A stretch of 64,000 nt of DNA from Streptomyces sp. NBC_00358 (GTDB lineage: Bacteria > Actinomycetota > Actinomycetes > Streptomycetales > Streptomycetaceae): assembly GCF_036099295.1 (NCBI RefSeq), contig NZ_CP107976.1, forward strand, positions 7,998,001 through 8,062,000, read 5' to 3'. Position numbers and translations under genes: made by a program. Below, in pieces: positions 1-8,790 of this stretch. The notes under the pieces were generated by a model. That model was given only the letters and a program-made list of their open reading frames with translations, was not told the DNA's origin and did no database searches. Position 1 is the stretch's first letter; every line of letters starts with the position of its first letter.

Positions 1-1713
1 GGGCAGGGCGGGGCTGACGGGCAGATAGGCGCCGCCGGCCAGCAGCACGCCGTACGTCGCGGCGATCTGGTCGGCGCCCTTGGGCAGCCCGATCGCCACG
101 AGGCGGTCGCTCAGCCCGTCCTCGGCGAGGGCGGCGACCTCGCCGGCCAGGTCGCCGGCGAGGGCCGCGAGTTCGCCGTAGGACAGACAGCGGCCGCCGG
201 CCACGACGGCGGTGCGGTCGGGGTGCCGGGCGGCCCGGTCGAGGAACGGATCGTGGAGGAGGCCCGCGGGACGCTCGCCGGACGTGTCGTTGGCTCGTTC
301 CCGGCCGGTCAACTGGTGGGCGGGCAGGGTGAGGACGATCTCCTCGTCCCAGCGGGAGTCGTCGTCGGCCAGCCGGGCGACCAGGGAGCAGTAGCTTTCG
401 AACATGTCGTCGAGGAGGCCCGCGGGGAAGAGTTCCTCCACGCAGTCCCAGGTCAGGTCGAGGGAGCCGGTGATGTCGACGACCTGGTGGTCGAGCCACA
501 CCTGCGGGGTCTGGCTGACCCGATAGGAGATGTCGCCGAAGTAGTCCATGGAGCCGGACACGTCGGCCGCGGTCCCCAGGCCGCTGGTGAACACCACCGG
601 CATGGTCTCGAATCCGCTCTGCAGTCCGAGCCGCCGCCGTTCGCGCAACGCCTCCAGCGCGCTGACCTGCCGGTGCCTGAGGTCCTTCTGGAGCTGCACC
701 TGAGTGGCCTCGACGCGTTCGACGAGCGTCCGGCCGGTCGACGCGTCCGTCTCCAGCAGGCAGATGGAGGTGAAGTCGCCGACCATACGGCCCAGATGGG
801 GGTGCACGGTCCGTTTGCCGGAGCCGGCGTCGGCGAGCAGCAGCGGGAGGCGGTTGAAGAGGGTGAGGTTGAGCGTGAAGCGGCGGGTGCCGCTCCACAC
901 GGCGAGGACCTCGGAGAAGAGGGTCGCCAGAACCGCGGTGGGGGTCAGGCCGCGCTCCTCGCAGCGCCGCTGCAGCGTCTTCCAGCGGTCCTCGGGCAGA
1001 TGGAACTCGCGGTGGGTGAAGCGCGGTTTGTGGACGCTCACCGGCGACTTGGCCAGCGGCAGGTCGGGCGGCGGGGCGAGCGTGGCGGCCCGTGAGGTCC
1101 AGTACTCCAGGGCCTTGCGGTAGCGGGGGGCCTGCGAGCCCCGCTCCAGTTCGAGGGCGTATTCGCGGAACGTCACGTCGATCGGCGGGAGTTCGAGGTC
1201 CGGGTCCTGGCACAGCGCGCTCCACTCGCTGAACAGCAAGGTGAGGCTGGCCAGGTCGACCATCAGCAGGTCGAGGCTGACGTGCAGGCGGTCATGGCCC
1301 GGCAGACGGGAGAGCCGGATGTCGAACAGCGGCCAGTCCGCGGCGGAGTAGACATGGTGCGACATCTCCTCGCGCACGGCGGACAGCGTGCGCTCCCTGT
1401 CCTCCTCGGAGGCGGAGCGCACGTCGGTACATCGCACCTCGAACTCGGGTACTTCCTCCAGGACTTGTTGCCGGCCGTCGGCGCCGACGACGGCGCGCAG
1501 CATGTCGTGGCGGGCGACGAGCCGGCGCCAGGCCCGGGAGAGCACCCCGGGGTCGAGGCGACGGCCCTCCAACTCGAAGTAGGCGTGCGGCGCGACGTTC
1601 CCGAGGACGAAGTTGGGGCCCCGGCCGACCCAGTAGGCGTACTGGATCTCCGTCAGGGGGAAAGGCTGGAACCGTTCGGCTCCGGGCGCGGAGCGCATGG
1701 GACGTTCGACCAT
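1..1713 (-). CDS. NRPS, N-terminal heterocyclisation (Cy) plus adenylation domain, partial
   Basis: Open reading frame of 571 codons that starts at 1713 and runs off the left edge with no stop. Residues 1 to about 440 form a condensation-superfamily domain. Instead of HHxxxDG it has D148-xxxx-D153 (DLLMVD), the signature of Cy domains that condense and cyclise Cys, Ser or Thr into thiazolines or oxazolines. The opening FPLTEIQYAYWVGR and the later WDCVEELFP are also typical of Cy domains. From about residue 455 an adenylation domain begins (LSYGELAAL, then a GVLLAGGAYLPV core). No loading or carrier domain precedes Cy, so the upstream acyl group must come in trans. It starts 19 bp after the MFS gene and is the last visible gene of the long operon. 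Substrate cannot be read because the A-domain pocket lies outside the window. Confidence 0.93.
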   Translation of the reverse strand, partial: MVERPMRSAPGAERFQPFPLTEIQYAYWVGRGPNFVLGNVAPHAYFELEGRRLDPGVLSRAWRRLVARHDMLRAVVGADGRQQVLEEVPEFEVRCTDVRSASEEDRERTLSAVREEMSHHVYSAADWPLFDIRLSRLPGHDRLHVSLDLLMVDLASLTLLFSEWSALCQDPDLELPPIDVTFREYALELERGSQAPRYRKALEYWTSRAATLAPPPDLPLAKSPVSVHKPRFTHREFHLPEDRWKTLQRRCEERGLTPTAVLATLFSEVLAVWSGTRRFTLNLTLFNRLPLLLADAGSGKRTVHPHLGRMVGDFTSICLLETDASTGRTLVERVEATQVQLQKDLRHRQVSALEALRERRRLGLQSGFETMPVVFTSGLGTAADVSGSMDYFGDISYRVSQTPQVWLDHQVVDITGSLDLTWDCVEELFPAGLLDDMFESYCSLVARLADDDSRWDEEIVLTLPAHQLTGRERANDTSGERPAGLLHDPFLDRAARHPDRTAVVAGGRCLSYGELAALAGDLAGEVAALAEDGLSDRLVAIGLPKGADQIAATYGVLLAGGAYLPVSPALP

Positions 1714-1732
1714 GACATACCCTCACTTTCCG

Positions 1733-2974
1733 TCAGGCTTGGGTGTGTTGGGCGGTTGCGTGGACGGCCTGGCGCTGCCTCCGGCTGGTCAGCAGGCCGG
1801 TCAGGGTGGTCAGCGCGGTGCAGCTCGCGGCGAGTCCGAGCCATACGGCGGTGGCGCTGCCGGTGGCCGCGAGACCGACGCCGATGGAGGGGCCGGCGAA
1901 CTTGCCGGCGCCCATCATGGAGTTCACCATCGCGTTGGCCTTGGTGAGTTCGCGGTCGGGCACCATGGAGATCAGCCAGGGGTGGAACGAGCACGAGTAG
2001 GCGCACTCGCCGAGCCCGAACAGGACGACGTACAGGATGAGTCCCGCCATGCGCGGGCCGGTCGGCGCGAAGGCGAAGAGCCCGGCGACGACGTAGCCCG
2101 CCACCCACAGGGTGACCGCGACGCGCAGGCCGGCCGTCTCGGGCAGCTTCTCCAGGCGGCGGGTCATCGGCCGCTGGCCGATGACGACGACGATCACGTC
2201 CACGAAGAGCATCAGCGACACCATGAACAGCGGCATGTGCATCAGCCGGGTGCTCACCAGCGGGGCGGTGGCGTCGAACTGGCTGAAGGCGAACAGGGCG
2301 GCCGTGAGCTGGAACAGCGCGACCGGCAGCATCACCTTCCACAGCCCGAGCACCGGCAGCGGCGGCGCGGCCGTGTCGTCGCCCTGGCTCGCCGACGGCC
2401 CGGCGGCATGGCGGCGCACCAGCCAGATCGCCGCGGTGAGCGGCAGGATTCCCACGGCGTTCGCCAGGAAGAAGTACGGGATGATCGTGCGGGGCAGCAC
2501 CAGGGTCAGCAGCCCGGACAGCAGCGAGCCCCCGGCGAGTGTCGCGTTGAGCACCGCGTAGCGGCGGGCGAAGACCTGGCGGCGTTCGTCCGCCGTGATC
2601 AGCCCGTTGATCAGCGGGATGATCGCGGCCATGAACCCGCCCTGTCCCGCGCCGACCGCCACGCCGGCGGCGATCGCCGTGGGCAGCGTGCCGACCACGG
2701 GCACCGTGAGGTATCCCGCGAGCCAGAGCAGGGTACCCAGGACGCCGAGGGGTATCCGGCCCAGTTTCAGCGCGCCGGTGGAGAGCAGCAGCGCGACCGC
2801 CAGGTTGGCGCCGCCGCTGAACGCGAAGAACACCGCCACGCCGGCCGTGCCCACGCCCGGCCGGTCGGCGAGGTAGATGGCGGTGTAGGGCATGGCGAGG
2901 CCGAGGCAGAAGGACGACAGTCCGTGCGCGCCGATCAGCGTGTCGACGGGACGCCACCGGTCAGGCCACCGCAT
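1733..2974 (-). CDS. MFS transporter, likely product exporter
   Basis: 413-residue hydrophobic protein with about 12 membrane segments, typical for a major facilitator superfamily carrier. The first half shows alternating Gly-rich helices (GLAMPYTAIYL, GAGQGGFMAAIIPLINGL) and the middle has a charged loop around residues 190-210. The start at 2974 overlaps the end of the upstream ATP-grasp gene by 14 bp, suggesting coupled translation. Its place inside a biosynthetic operon suggests export of the product or self-resistance. The substrate is inferred from context only. Confidence 0.9.
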   Translation of the reverse strand: MRWPDRWRPVDTLIGAHGLSSFCLGLAMPYTAIYLADRPGVGTAGVAVFFAFSGGANLAVALLLSTGALKLGRIPLGVLGTLLWLAGYLTVPVVGTLPTAIAAGVAVGAGQGGFMAAIIPLINGLITADERRQVFARRYAVLNATLAGGSLLSGLLTLVLPRTIIPYFFLANAVGILPLTAAIWLVRRHAAGPSASQGDDTAAPPLPVLGLWKVMLPVALFQLTAALFAFSQFDATAPLVSTRLMHMPLFMVSLMLFVDVIVVVIGQRPMTRRLEKLPETAGLRVAVTLWVAGYVVAGLFAFAPTGPRMAGLILYVVLFGLGECAYSCSFHPWLISMVPDRELTKANAMVNSMMGAGKFAGPSIGVGLAATGSATAVWLGLAASCTALTTLTGLLTSRRQRQAVHATAQHTQA

Positions 2975-4208
2975 GGGCGCCCGCCTCGTCGAGCGGGGTG
3001 ACGTCGGCGTCGATCAGCGGGAGGGCGGTGTCCAGCGCCCGGCCGCAGGCCTCCTCGTCCGCACCGGCGGCGACCAGTACGGCGAGCCTCGGGATGACCT
3101 GTCTGGGCGGCAGCAGCAGCCGGGTGCCGGGCTCGGCGAGCACGTCGGCGTGCGCGATGCCGGGGACCGAGACGGTCTCGTACACGCCGACCCGGCGCAC
3201 CGTCCCGTCGTACGACGGGTAGTGGAAGCGGACTTCGGCGCAGCCCTGCCGGGTCGGCGTGAGGTCGGGGGTGCGGCCCAGGGCCAGTTCGGCGGCGGCG
3301 ACGACCAGGTCGATGCCGGTGGCGAGCCGGGAGGCGTACGGGATGAGGTCGCCGCCGAGCCGTCCGTTGAGCTCGACGAGCCGGGGCCCGGACGGGGTCA
3401 GCCGTACCTCGGCGTGGGTGACGCCCACCTCGATGCCGAGGACCCGGTGTGCCTCGGTGACGAGTTCCGCGACCTCCGCGGCCCACGGCTCGCCGGTCCA
3501 GCCGGTCACGAGGTGGCCGACCTCCTCGAAGTGCGGTGCGAAGCCGAGGCGTTTGCGGGCCACGTGCACCGGGGTCGCCTCGCCGTCGCGGACCACGCTG
3601 TCGACGCTGATCTCCGGACCCGGCAGATACTCCTCGACGAGGACGCCGAGGCCGGTGGGCAGGCTCCCGTAGGAGGCGCCCGCCGCCAGCGCGAAGCCGT
3701 CCCGCACCTGGCCGGTGTCGGTGGCGAGGACGACGCCGATACTGCCCGCCTGGGCCCGGGGTTTGAGGACGACGGGGTGGCCGATCGACGCGGCGATCCG
3801 CTGGGCCTCCTCGGCCGTGCGGGCGAGGCCGTGGCGTACGGCGGTGACGCCGGCCGCCGCGAGGAGCGTCCTGGTCAGGTACTTGTCCCGGCAACGGGCC
3901 GCCGATCGGGCCGACATGTGCCGCAGGGAGAGCTTCTCGGCGGCGCGCGCGGTGGTTTCGAGGACGGTCTCGCCCCAGGTGAGCACGCCCGCGCCGGGCC
4001 CGGCCAGCTCGGCGAGCGCGACCGTCACGGCGTCCTCGTCGGTGGGGTCGGCCTGCCGCCAGTCGGCGAGGTAGGGCAGCTGCCAGGTCGGTGCGGCGGG
4101 CAGCACGGCGGACAGCCGGTAGCGCTCGGCGAGGGATTCCAGGGCGTAGCGGCGGTAGGGTGCGCTGCCGCTGCCCACGATCGTGAGATGCGGCGTGCCG
4201 TGGGGCAT
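2961..4208 (-). CDS. ATP-grasp carboxylate-amine ligase (A)
   Basis: 415 residues. The start at 4208 is chosen because it follows a clear GGAGAGG ribosome site by a few bases; the frame stays open far upstream but that part reads as shadow. ATP-grasp features are visible: VVLKPRAQAGSIG near residue 145 (ATP-binding lysine and small-residue loop), VEEYLPGPEISVDS, and the metal-binding ELNGRLGGD near residue 279. Family members activate a carboxylate as acyl phosphate and join it to an amine, as in dipeptide ligases. It is one of three ATP-grasp genes in the operon and overlaps the MFS gene, so it probably forms an amide bond in the product. Substrate unknown. Confidence 0.88.
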   Translation of the reverse strand: MPHGTPHLTIVGSGSAPYRRYALESLAERYRLSAVLPAAPTWQLPYLADWRQADPTDEDAVTVALAELAGPGAGVLTWGETVLETTARAAEKLSLRHMSARSAARCRDKYLTRTLLAAAGVTAVRHGLARTAEEAQRIAASIGHPVVLKPRAQAGSIGVVLATDTGQVRDGFALAAGASYGSLPTGLGVLVEEYLPGPEISVDSVVRDGEATPVHVARKRLGFAPHFEEVGHLVTGWTGEPWAAEVAELVTEAHRVLGIEVGVTHAEVRLTPSGPRLVELNGRLGGDLIPYASRLATGIDLVVAAAELALGRTPDLTPTRQGCAEVRFHYPSYDGTVRRVGVYETVSVPGIAHADVLAEPGTRLLLPPRQVIPRLAVLVAAGADEEACGRALDTALPLIDADVTPLDEAGAHAVA

Positions 4209-4261
4209 GGCTCTCCTCTCCGTCCGGTGAGGGTGCGGTGATGGGGTCGGGCGGGGGCGGT

Positions 4262-4699
4262 TCAGGACGGGATCCAGCCGTAGGCGTGGTCGATGCGGAA
4301 GGCGACCGTGAGCCTGCGGTCGGCGACCATCGCCGCCCGGTACTCGTCCCAGTCGGGGTGCTCGCCCTGGATGGCGCGGTAGACGGCGACGAGCTGTTCC
4401 ACGGTGTCGTCGTGCGGGTCGGCGGCGACCGGGGAGAGGACGGCGGTGCCTTCGTAGACCGCGTAGGCACCGCCGTCCTCGGACGTCAGGTACAGGCTGA
4501 TCCGCGGGTCGCGGCGCAGGTTGTGGGTCTTGGCCCGGTCGGCGGTCGTGGACAGGCGGACGGTGCGGCTCGGGGCGTCGTAGCAGAAGTCGACGTTGGA
4601 CAACTGGGGTCTGCCGTCGGCCTTGAGGGTGCACAGGGCTCCGCGCCCGCGCCCGGCGAGCAGGGTCGGATGACGGTCGAATGCGGTGGTGTCGGGCAC
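4262..4699 (-). CDS. PPOX-class flavin/F420-dependent protein
   Basis: 145-residue single-domain protein of the pyridoxamine-5'-phosphate-oxidase-like split barrel. Family hallmarks are an N-terminal LCTLKADGRPQLSNVDF strand pair, RAKTHNLRRDPRISLYL and a C-terminal FRIDHAYGW. Such proteins bind FMN, F420 or heme and often reduce or oxidise small molecules; the cofactor cannot be decided from sequence alone. It lies between the methyltransferase (39 bp gap) and ATP-grasp A (53 bp gap) on the same strand, so a tailoring redox role is inferred. Confidence 0.85.
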   Translation of the reverse strand: MPDTTAFDRHPTLLAGRGRGALCTLKADGRPQLSNVDFCYDAPSRTVRLSTTADRAKTHNLRRDPRISLYLTSEDGGAYAVYEGTAVLSPVAADPHDDTVEQLVAVYRAIQGEHPDWDEYRAAMVADRRLTVAFRIDHAYGWIPS

Positions 4700-4738
4700 G
4701 GTGGTTCCCTTCGGTGGTTCGCGGTGGCGCGGTCCGGT

Positions 4739-5446
4739 TCAGGAGCGGCGCAGCTCCAGGAGACGGAAGTCGAGGGTGGTGTCGGGGTCGGGGCTGCGCC
4801 GCTCGCTGCGGACCACCTCGACGGTGAGGCCGGCCCGGTCGCACAGGCCGGTGAGGAGCGAGGTGTTGCCGATGCTGCAGAAGCCGAGGAACAGGCGGCC
4901 GTTCGGGGTGAGCCGGTCGGGGGCCTCCTCGACGTAGCGGCGGTGTGCCTCGTAGCCGGGGTCGAAGAAGGCGTGGTGCAGATCGGTCTCGTTGACGAAG
5001 TCCTCCGGAGCCTCGGCGAAGTTGGAGTTCCAGAAGACGACGTCGTACCTGTCCTCGGGGTCGAGGGCGGAGAACAGGTCGCTGTGCAGGGCGCGGGCCC
5101 GGTCCCCGACGTGGTGGCGTTCGATGTTGCGGCGGGTGTTCTCGACGGCGGCCTCGGCGATGTCGAGGGCGGTCACCCGGCGGCAGCCCGAGAGCGCGGC
5201 CGTCACCGCCGTCACCCCGGCGCCGGAACCGACCTCCAGGAACGAGCCGTCGACGGGATAGGGGAGCCAGGACGAGAAGAGCTCGGTGACGGGGGTGTAG
5301 GTCGGGCTGAACACGCCGTCGAGGAGGTACCAGTCCCGGCCGAGCAGCGTGAACTCCTGCGGGCGCGCCCGGTCTTCCTGGTGCCGGCGCAGCAGGGCGC
5401 TGCCGCGCCCGAATCCGGTGATGTCGCGGTTCTCGGTGGGTGGCAT
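4739..5446 (-). CDS. Class I SAM-dependent methyltransferase, PrmC/HemK-like
   Basis: 235 residues. Motif I (FLEVGSGAGVTAV) lies near residues 68-80, followed by an acidic strand end (ALDIAEAAVENTRRN). The motif IV position reads VVFWNSNF where PrmC/HemK enzymes have NPPY, so it is related to that group without the canonical glutamine-methylating tetrapeptide. The upstream cyclase gene ends only 4 bp away, so the two are probably co-translated. A small-molecule tailoring role (O-, N- or C-methylation) is inferred from the neighbourhood. Confidence 0.85.
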   Translation of the reverse strand: MPPTENRDITGFGRGSALLRRHQEDRARPQEFTLLGRDWYLLDGVFSPTYTPVTELFSSWLPYPVDGSFLEVGSGAGVTAVTAALSGCRRVTALDIAEAAVENTRRNIERHHVGDRARALHSDLFSALDPEDRYDVVFWNSNFAEAPEDFVNETDLHHAFFDPGYEAHRRYVEEAPDRLTPNGRLFLGFCSIGNTSLLTGLCDRAGLTVEVVRSERRSPDPDTTLDFRLLELRRS

Positions 5447-5450
5447 GCGG

Positions 5451-6224
5451 TCACGCTCCTTCGGGGGTCTCGACGAGGGCGAGGACCCGGGTGGGACTGC
5501 CGGAGCCGCCGACGATGGGCAGCGGGCCGGCGATGAGCAGCGCCCCGGTGGGCGGCAGGAGCTGGAGGTTGCGCAACTGGGTCAGGCCGTACTTTCCGGC
5601 GCCGTGCAGATACCAGTGACAGGGGTAGGGCTGGTCGAAGTCGCCCGCGAGCCCGGCGTCGGTGCCGACGGTCTCCACGCCGAGGCCGGCCAGTGGCGTC
5701 TCCTCGGCCAGCCAGCGGGCGCACTCGGGGGCGACCCCGGGGGTGTGCCTGTCGTTGAGGAACCGCTCCGGGTCGTCGTTGCGGGCGTCCCAGCCGGTGC
5801 GGTAGAGGAGCCAGCCGTCCTCGGGCAACGGGCCGTGCTCGGCGGTCCAGGCCTCGATGTGCTCACGCCGGAGCAGGAAGTCCGGGTCCTTCTCCGCCTC
5901 GGCGCCCAGGTCGATGACAGCGGCCGGGCCGACCAGCCGGCGCGGCGGCACCTGTGCGACGTCCTGGTGGGTGCGGCCCGAGAGCCAGTGCACGGGGGCG
6001 TCGAAGTGGGTTCCGGTGTGCTCGGAGAGCCGGATGTTGTTCCAGTAGACGGTGGGGCCCGGCGCGTCGAAGTTGCTGATCACCTCGCGGCTGAACGGCC
6101 ACGGCTGACCGCGCTCCGGCGGCAGGGAGATGATCGGTGTCCGCTCCGACAGGGGCGTGGTCAGGTCGATCACCTGGACCGTCCCGCCGCGCAGCGCCGT
6201 CAGCAGCCCGGCGAGCACACTCAT
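5451..6224 (-). CDS. Cyclase family protein, KynB-type formamidase-like
   Basis: 257 residues; the ATG at 6224 overlaps the aminotransferase stop as ATGA, which fixes the start. The metal-binding signature HTGTHFDAPVHW at about residues 68-79 is that of the cyclase/KynB family, whose best-known member hydrolyses N-formylkynurenine to kynurenine. VIDLTTPLSERTP near the N-terminus is also family-typical. A tryptophan dioxygenase and a kynureninase-like gene in the same operon make arylformamidase activity the most likely role. The family also contains polyketide cyclases and isatin hydrolases, so the assignment rests partly on context. Confidence 0.85.
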   Translation of the reverse strand: MSVLAGLLTALRGGTVQVIDLTTPLSERTPIISLPPERGQPWPFSREVISNFDAPGPTVYWNNIRLSEHTGTHFDAPVHWLSGRTHQDVAQVPPRRLVGPAAVIDLGAEAEKDPDFLLRREHIEAWTAEHGPLPEDGWLLYRTGWDARNDDPERFLNDRHTPGVAPECARWLAEETPLAGLGVETVGTDAGLAGDFDQPYPCHWYLHGAGKYGLTQLRNLQLLPPTGALLIAGPLPIVGGSGSPTRVLALVETPEGA

Positions 6225-7168
6225 ACCGTGCCCTCCCCGGCCTGGGCCGTGAGCGGGGTGAGCCACTCGGGATGTTTGCCACGGGCGCGCACCGCGTCGT
6301 CGTAGTGCCCCTGCAGGGCGCGGGTGAGGGGGCCGGGGAGTCCGTCGCCGATCGGCAGCCGGTCGACGCTGGTGACCGGGAGCAGCTCGGACATGGTGCC
6401 GCACAGGAACACCTCGTCGCAGACGTAGAGTTCGGTGCGGTCGATCTCCCTGCGGCGCAGCGGCAGCCCCAGTTGCTCGTCGGCCAGGGTGGCGACCGTG
6501 TCGACGGTGAGCCCTTCCAGTACGCCGCTGGTGCCGGGCGGGGTGACCAGCTCCCCGTCGCGGACCATCACCATGCAGGAGCCGGGCGCCTCGGCGACCG
6601 TGCCGCGCGCGTTGAGGAGCAAGGTGGTGTCGAAGCCGTTGCGCAGCGCCTCGTGCTGGGCGAGCCGGCTGTTGTGGTAGTTCGCGCCCGTCTTGATGCG
6701 CGGCGGCATCGCGTCGTCACTGATGCGCCGCCAGGAGGAGATGCAGGCGGCCACTCCGCGGTCGTGGGCGGGCGGGCGCGGCACGGGCGTCGAGGTGATG
6801 TGGACGCCCGTCTCCGTGGTCGTGGTCATCGGGTCGAAGCCGGGACCCATGCCGAAGTAGGCGACCACGCACACGTGGGCGTCGGTGCCGAAGTCGTTGG
6901 CGAGCACCAAGTCGGCGCAGGCGCGGGCTAGTTGCTCCGGGGTGTAGTCGATCTCCATGCGCAGGCTCTTCATCGAGCGGCGCAGCCGGGCCAAGTGGTC
7001 GTCCATGCGGAACGCGTTCAGCGAGCCGTCCTCGGCGACATAGGCCCGTACACCTTCGAAGACGTTCGCGCCCCAGAAGGCGCCCTGGCTGCGGGCGTGG
7101 ATCACGCACTGGTCCCAGGGGACGAGCCGCCCGTTCAGCCAGGCGTACTCGGGGGTGGTCGCGGACAT
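6221..7168 (-). CDS. Class IV (branched-chain-type) aminotransferase
   Basis: 315 residues. The N-terminus has the IlvE-like NGRLVPWDQCVIHARSQG and FWGANVFEGVRAY. The PLP lysine is the one in RIKTGANYHNSR (about K159), followed by the cofactor-phosphate loop near GTVAEAPGSCMVMV. It starts at 7168, one base into the FAD-monooxygenase stop (TGATG), and its own stop overlaps the cyclase start. In this setting it may transaminate a kynurenine-type or hydroxy amino acid, or supply a branched-chain or aromatic precursor. Class is secure, substrate is not. Confidence 0.9.
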   Translation of the reverse strand: MSATTPEYAWLNGRLVPWDQCVIHARSQGAFWGANVFEGVRAYVAEDGSLNAFRMDDHLARLRRSMKSLRMEIDYTPEQLARACADLVLANDFGTDAHVCVVAYFGMGPGFDPMTTTTETGVHITSTPVPRPPAHDRGVAACISSWRRISDDAMPPRIKTGANYHNSRLAQHEALRNGFDTTLLLNARGTVAEAPGSCMVMVRDGELVTPPGTSGVLEGLTVDTVATLADEQLGLPLRRREIDRTELYVCDEVFLCGTMSELLPVTSVDRLPIGDGLPGPLTRALQGHYDDAVRARGKHPEWLTPLTAQAGEGTV

Positions 7169-8790
7169 CAGCGGGTTCCTTTCACGAGAGGCCGGTCGAG
7201 GGCGGGCGAGCCGATGGCCCGGTGCAGCGCGGCGGTGAACTCGGCCCCGCTGCGTCCGCGGGCGGCGAGGTGGCCGTCCGGCCGGACGAGCCACCAGGTG
7301 CCCGGACCGGCCCCGTAGACGGCGAGCAGTGCGGAGTCGGCGGCGCGGGCGACGGTGACCTCGGGGGGCAGCGCGCCGGCCGGCGCCGGGTCCGGCAGCA
7401 CCGCCACGATCCGCACCGGCGGGTCGGCGGGCCGGGCGCGCACCTGCGCGGCCAGGGCTTCGGCGGCCCGGGCGTCGGGGGCGAAGCACAGGGCGACGAA
7501 GCCGTCGCCGAGCAGTCGCCGCAGCCGGGTCCGGGTCCCGTCCACGTCCACGACGCCGTCGGGCGCGAAGGCGCCGAGCAGCGGGACACCGGGATCTGCC
7601 TCCACCAGCGGTGAGTCCCGGTAGACGTACGGTTCGGCCATACGGCCGCTGTTGACGCGGTCACTGGCCCGGCCCAGCCTGCGCGACAGCGTCAGCACGG
7701 CCGAACGGGCCCAGCGGCGCAGCGCGTTGGGCGGCACCATGAAGCGGATGGTCGCCTCGGTGACGCGCAGGTTCTCCAGCGCCGCCGCGTACCGCTCGGT
7801 GTGGTACGACTCCAGCAGTTCCTCGCCGGCCCGGCCCTCGGTGATCAGGGCGAGCTTCCAGGCGAGGTTGTCGGCGTCCTGGATGCCGCTGTTCATGCCG
7901 CGCGAGCCGTACGGCGGCAGGGCGTGCGCCGCGTCGCCCGCGAACAGGATCCGGCCGGCCCGCAGCCGGTCGACCACCCGCTGGTGGAAGCGGTAGGTGC
8001 TGACCCAGTCGATCTCGTACGGGACGTCGCCGATGACGTCCCGCACCCGCCGGTCGAACCGGCCGTCGGCGCGTTCGGCGTCGACGTCGGCGTCCGGAGG
8101 CAACTGCCAGTCGATGCGCCAGATGTCGTCCGGCTGCGGGTGCATCACCAGTTGGCGGCCGGGATTGAAGGGCGGGTCGTAGTGGAAGTGGCGTTCCTTG
8201 GCGAGCGGGAGCTTCGCCCTGATGTCGGTGATCAGGAACCGGTCCTTGTGGGTGTATCCGGTCCACTCGACGCCGACGAGCCGGCGCAGCGAGCTGCGGA
8301 CACCGTCGGCGGCGACCAGGTGGCCGAAGCGAAGGGTGCGCTCGCCGTCGGGGGTGCGTGCCAGCACGGTGACCGAATCGGCGTCCTGGGTCACGTCCAC
8401 GATCTCGTGGCCCCAGCGCAGCTCGCAGGCGGGGTGGGCCTCGGCCGCGTCCAGCAGGATCTGCTCGATGCGGTACTGGGAGATGTTGACGAAAGGCCCG
8501 AAGCCGGGGCCGTGCGGGTACTCGGCGGACCGGATCACCTTGTTGCGGACATAGGTGCGGGCGACGGTCCAGGTGACGCCCTCGTCCTTGATCGGCTGGG
8601 CGCAGCCGAACTTGTCGAGGATGTCGAGTACGTCTCCCTGGATCAGACAGGCCTTCGAGCCCTGTCTGACCAGTTCGGGGTCGGCGTCGAGCAGGACACT
8701 CGGTACGCCGAGGGAGGCGAGGCGCACCGCGGTCACCAGGCCGACGGGTCCGGCGCCCACGATGCCCACGGGCGCGTCCAGTTCGGTCAT
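7168..8790 (-). CDS. FAD-dependent aromatic monooxygenase (group A flavoprotein)
   Basis: 540 residues; the ATG at 8790 overlaps the upstream stop by 4 bp. It has the Rossmann GxGxxG (VGIVGAGPVGLV, residues 7-18), the DG motif (VAADGVRSSLRR) and the second FAD motif LFAGDAAHALPPYGSRG (about 281-297). A C-terminal thioredoxin-like tail follows, as in phenol hydroxylase/PheA-TfdB relatives. These enzymes hydroxylate aromatic rings with NAD(P)H and O2. Beside kynurenine-pathway genes it may serve as a kynurenine or anthranilate hydroxylase, but it is of the PheA/TfdB type and not a classic kynurenine 3-monooxygenase. That role is inference. Confidence 0.9.
   Translation of the reverse strand: MTELDAPVGIVGAGPVGLVTAVRLASLGVPSVLLDADPELVRQGSKACLIQGDVLDILDKFGCAQPIKDEGVTWTVARTYVRNKVIRSAEYPHGPGFGPFVNISQYRIEQILLDAAEAHPACELRWGHEIVDVTQDADSVTVLARTPDGERTLRFGHLVAADGVRSSLRRLVGVEWTGYTHKDRFLITDIRAKLPLAKERHFHYDPPFNPGRQLVMHPQPDDIWRIDWQLPPDADVDAERADGRFDRRVRDVIGDVPYEIDWVSTYRFHQRVVDRLRAGRILFAGDAAHALPPYGSRGMNSGIQDADNLAWKLALITEGRAGEELLESYHTERYAAALENLRVTEATIRFMVPPNALRRWARSAVLTLSRRLGRASDRVNSGRMAEPYVYRDSPLVEADPGVPLLGAFAPDGVVDVDGTRTRLRRLLGDGFVALCFAPDARAAEALAAQVRARPADPPVRIVAVLPDPAPAGALPPEVTVARAADSALLAVYGAGPGTWWLVRPDGHLAARGRSGAEFTAALHRAIGSPALDRPLVKGTR

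Noticed and set aside
223..4241. Long plus-strand frames opposite the NRPS, MFS and ATP-grasp genes
   Set aside because: They are shadows of real minus-strand genes; composition is low complexity and no motif is visible.
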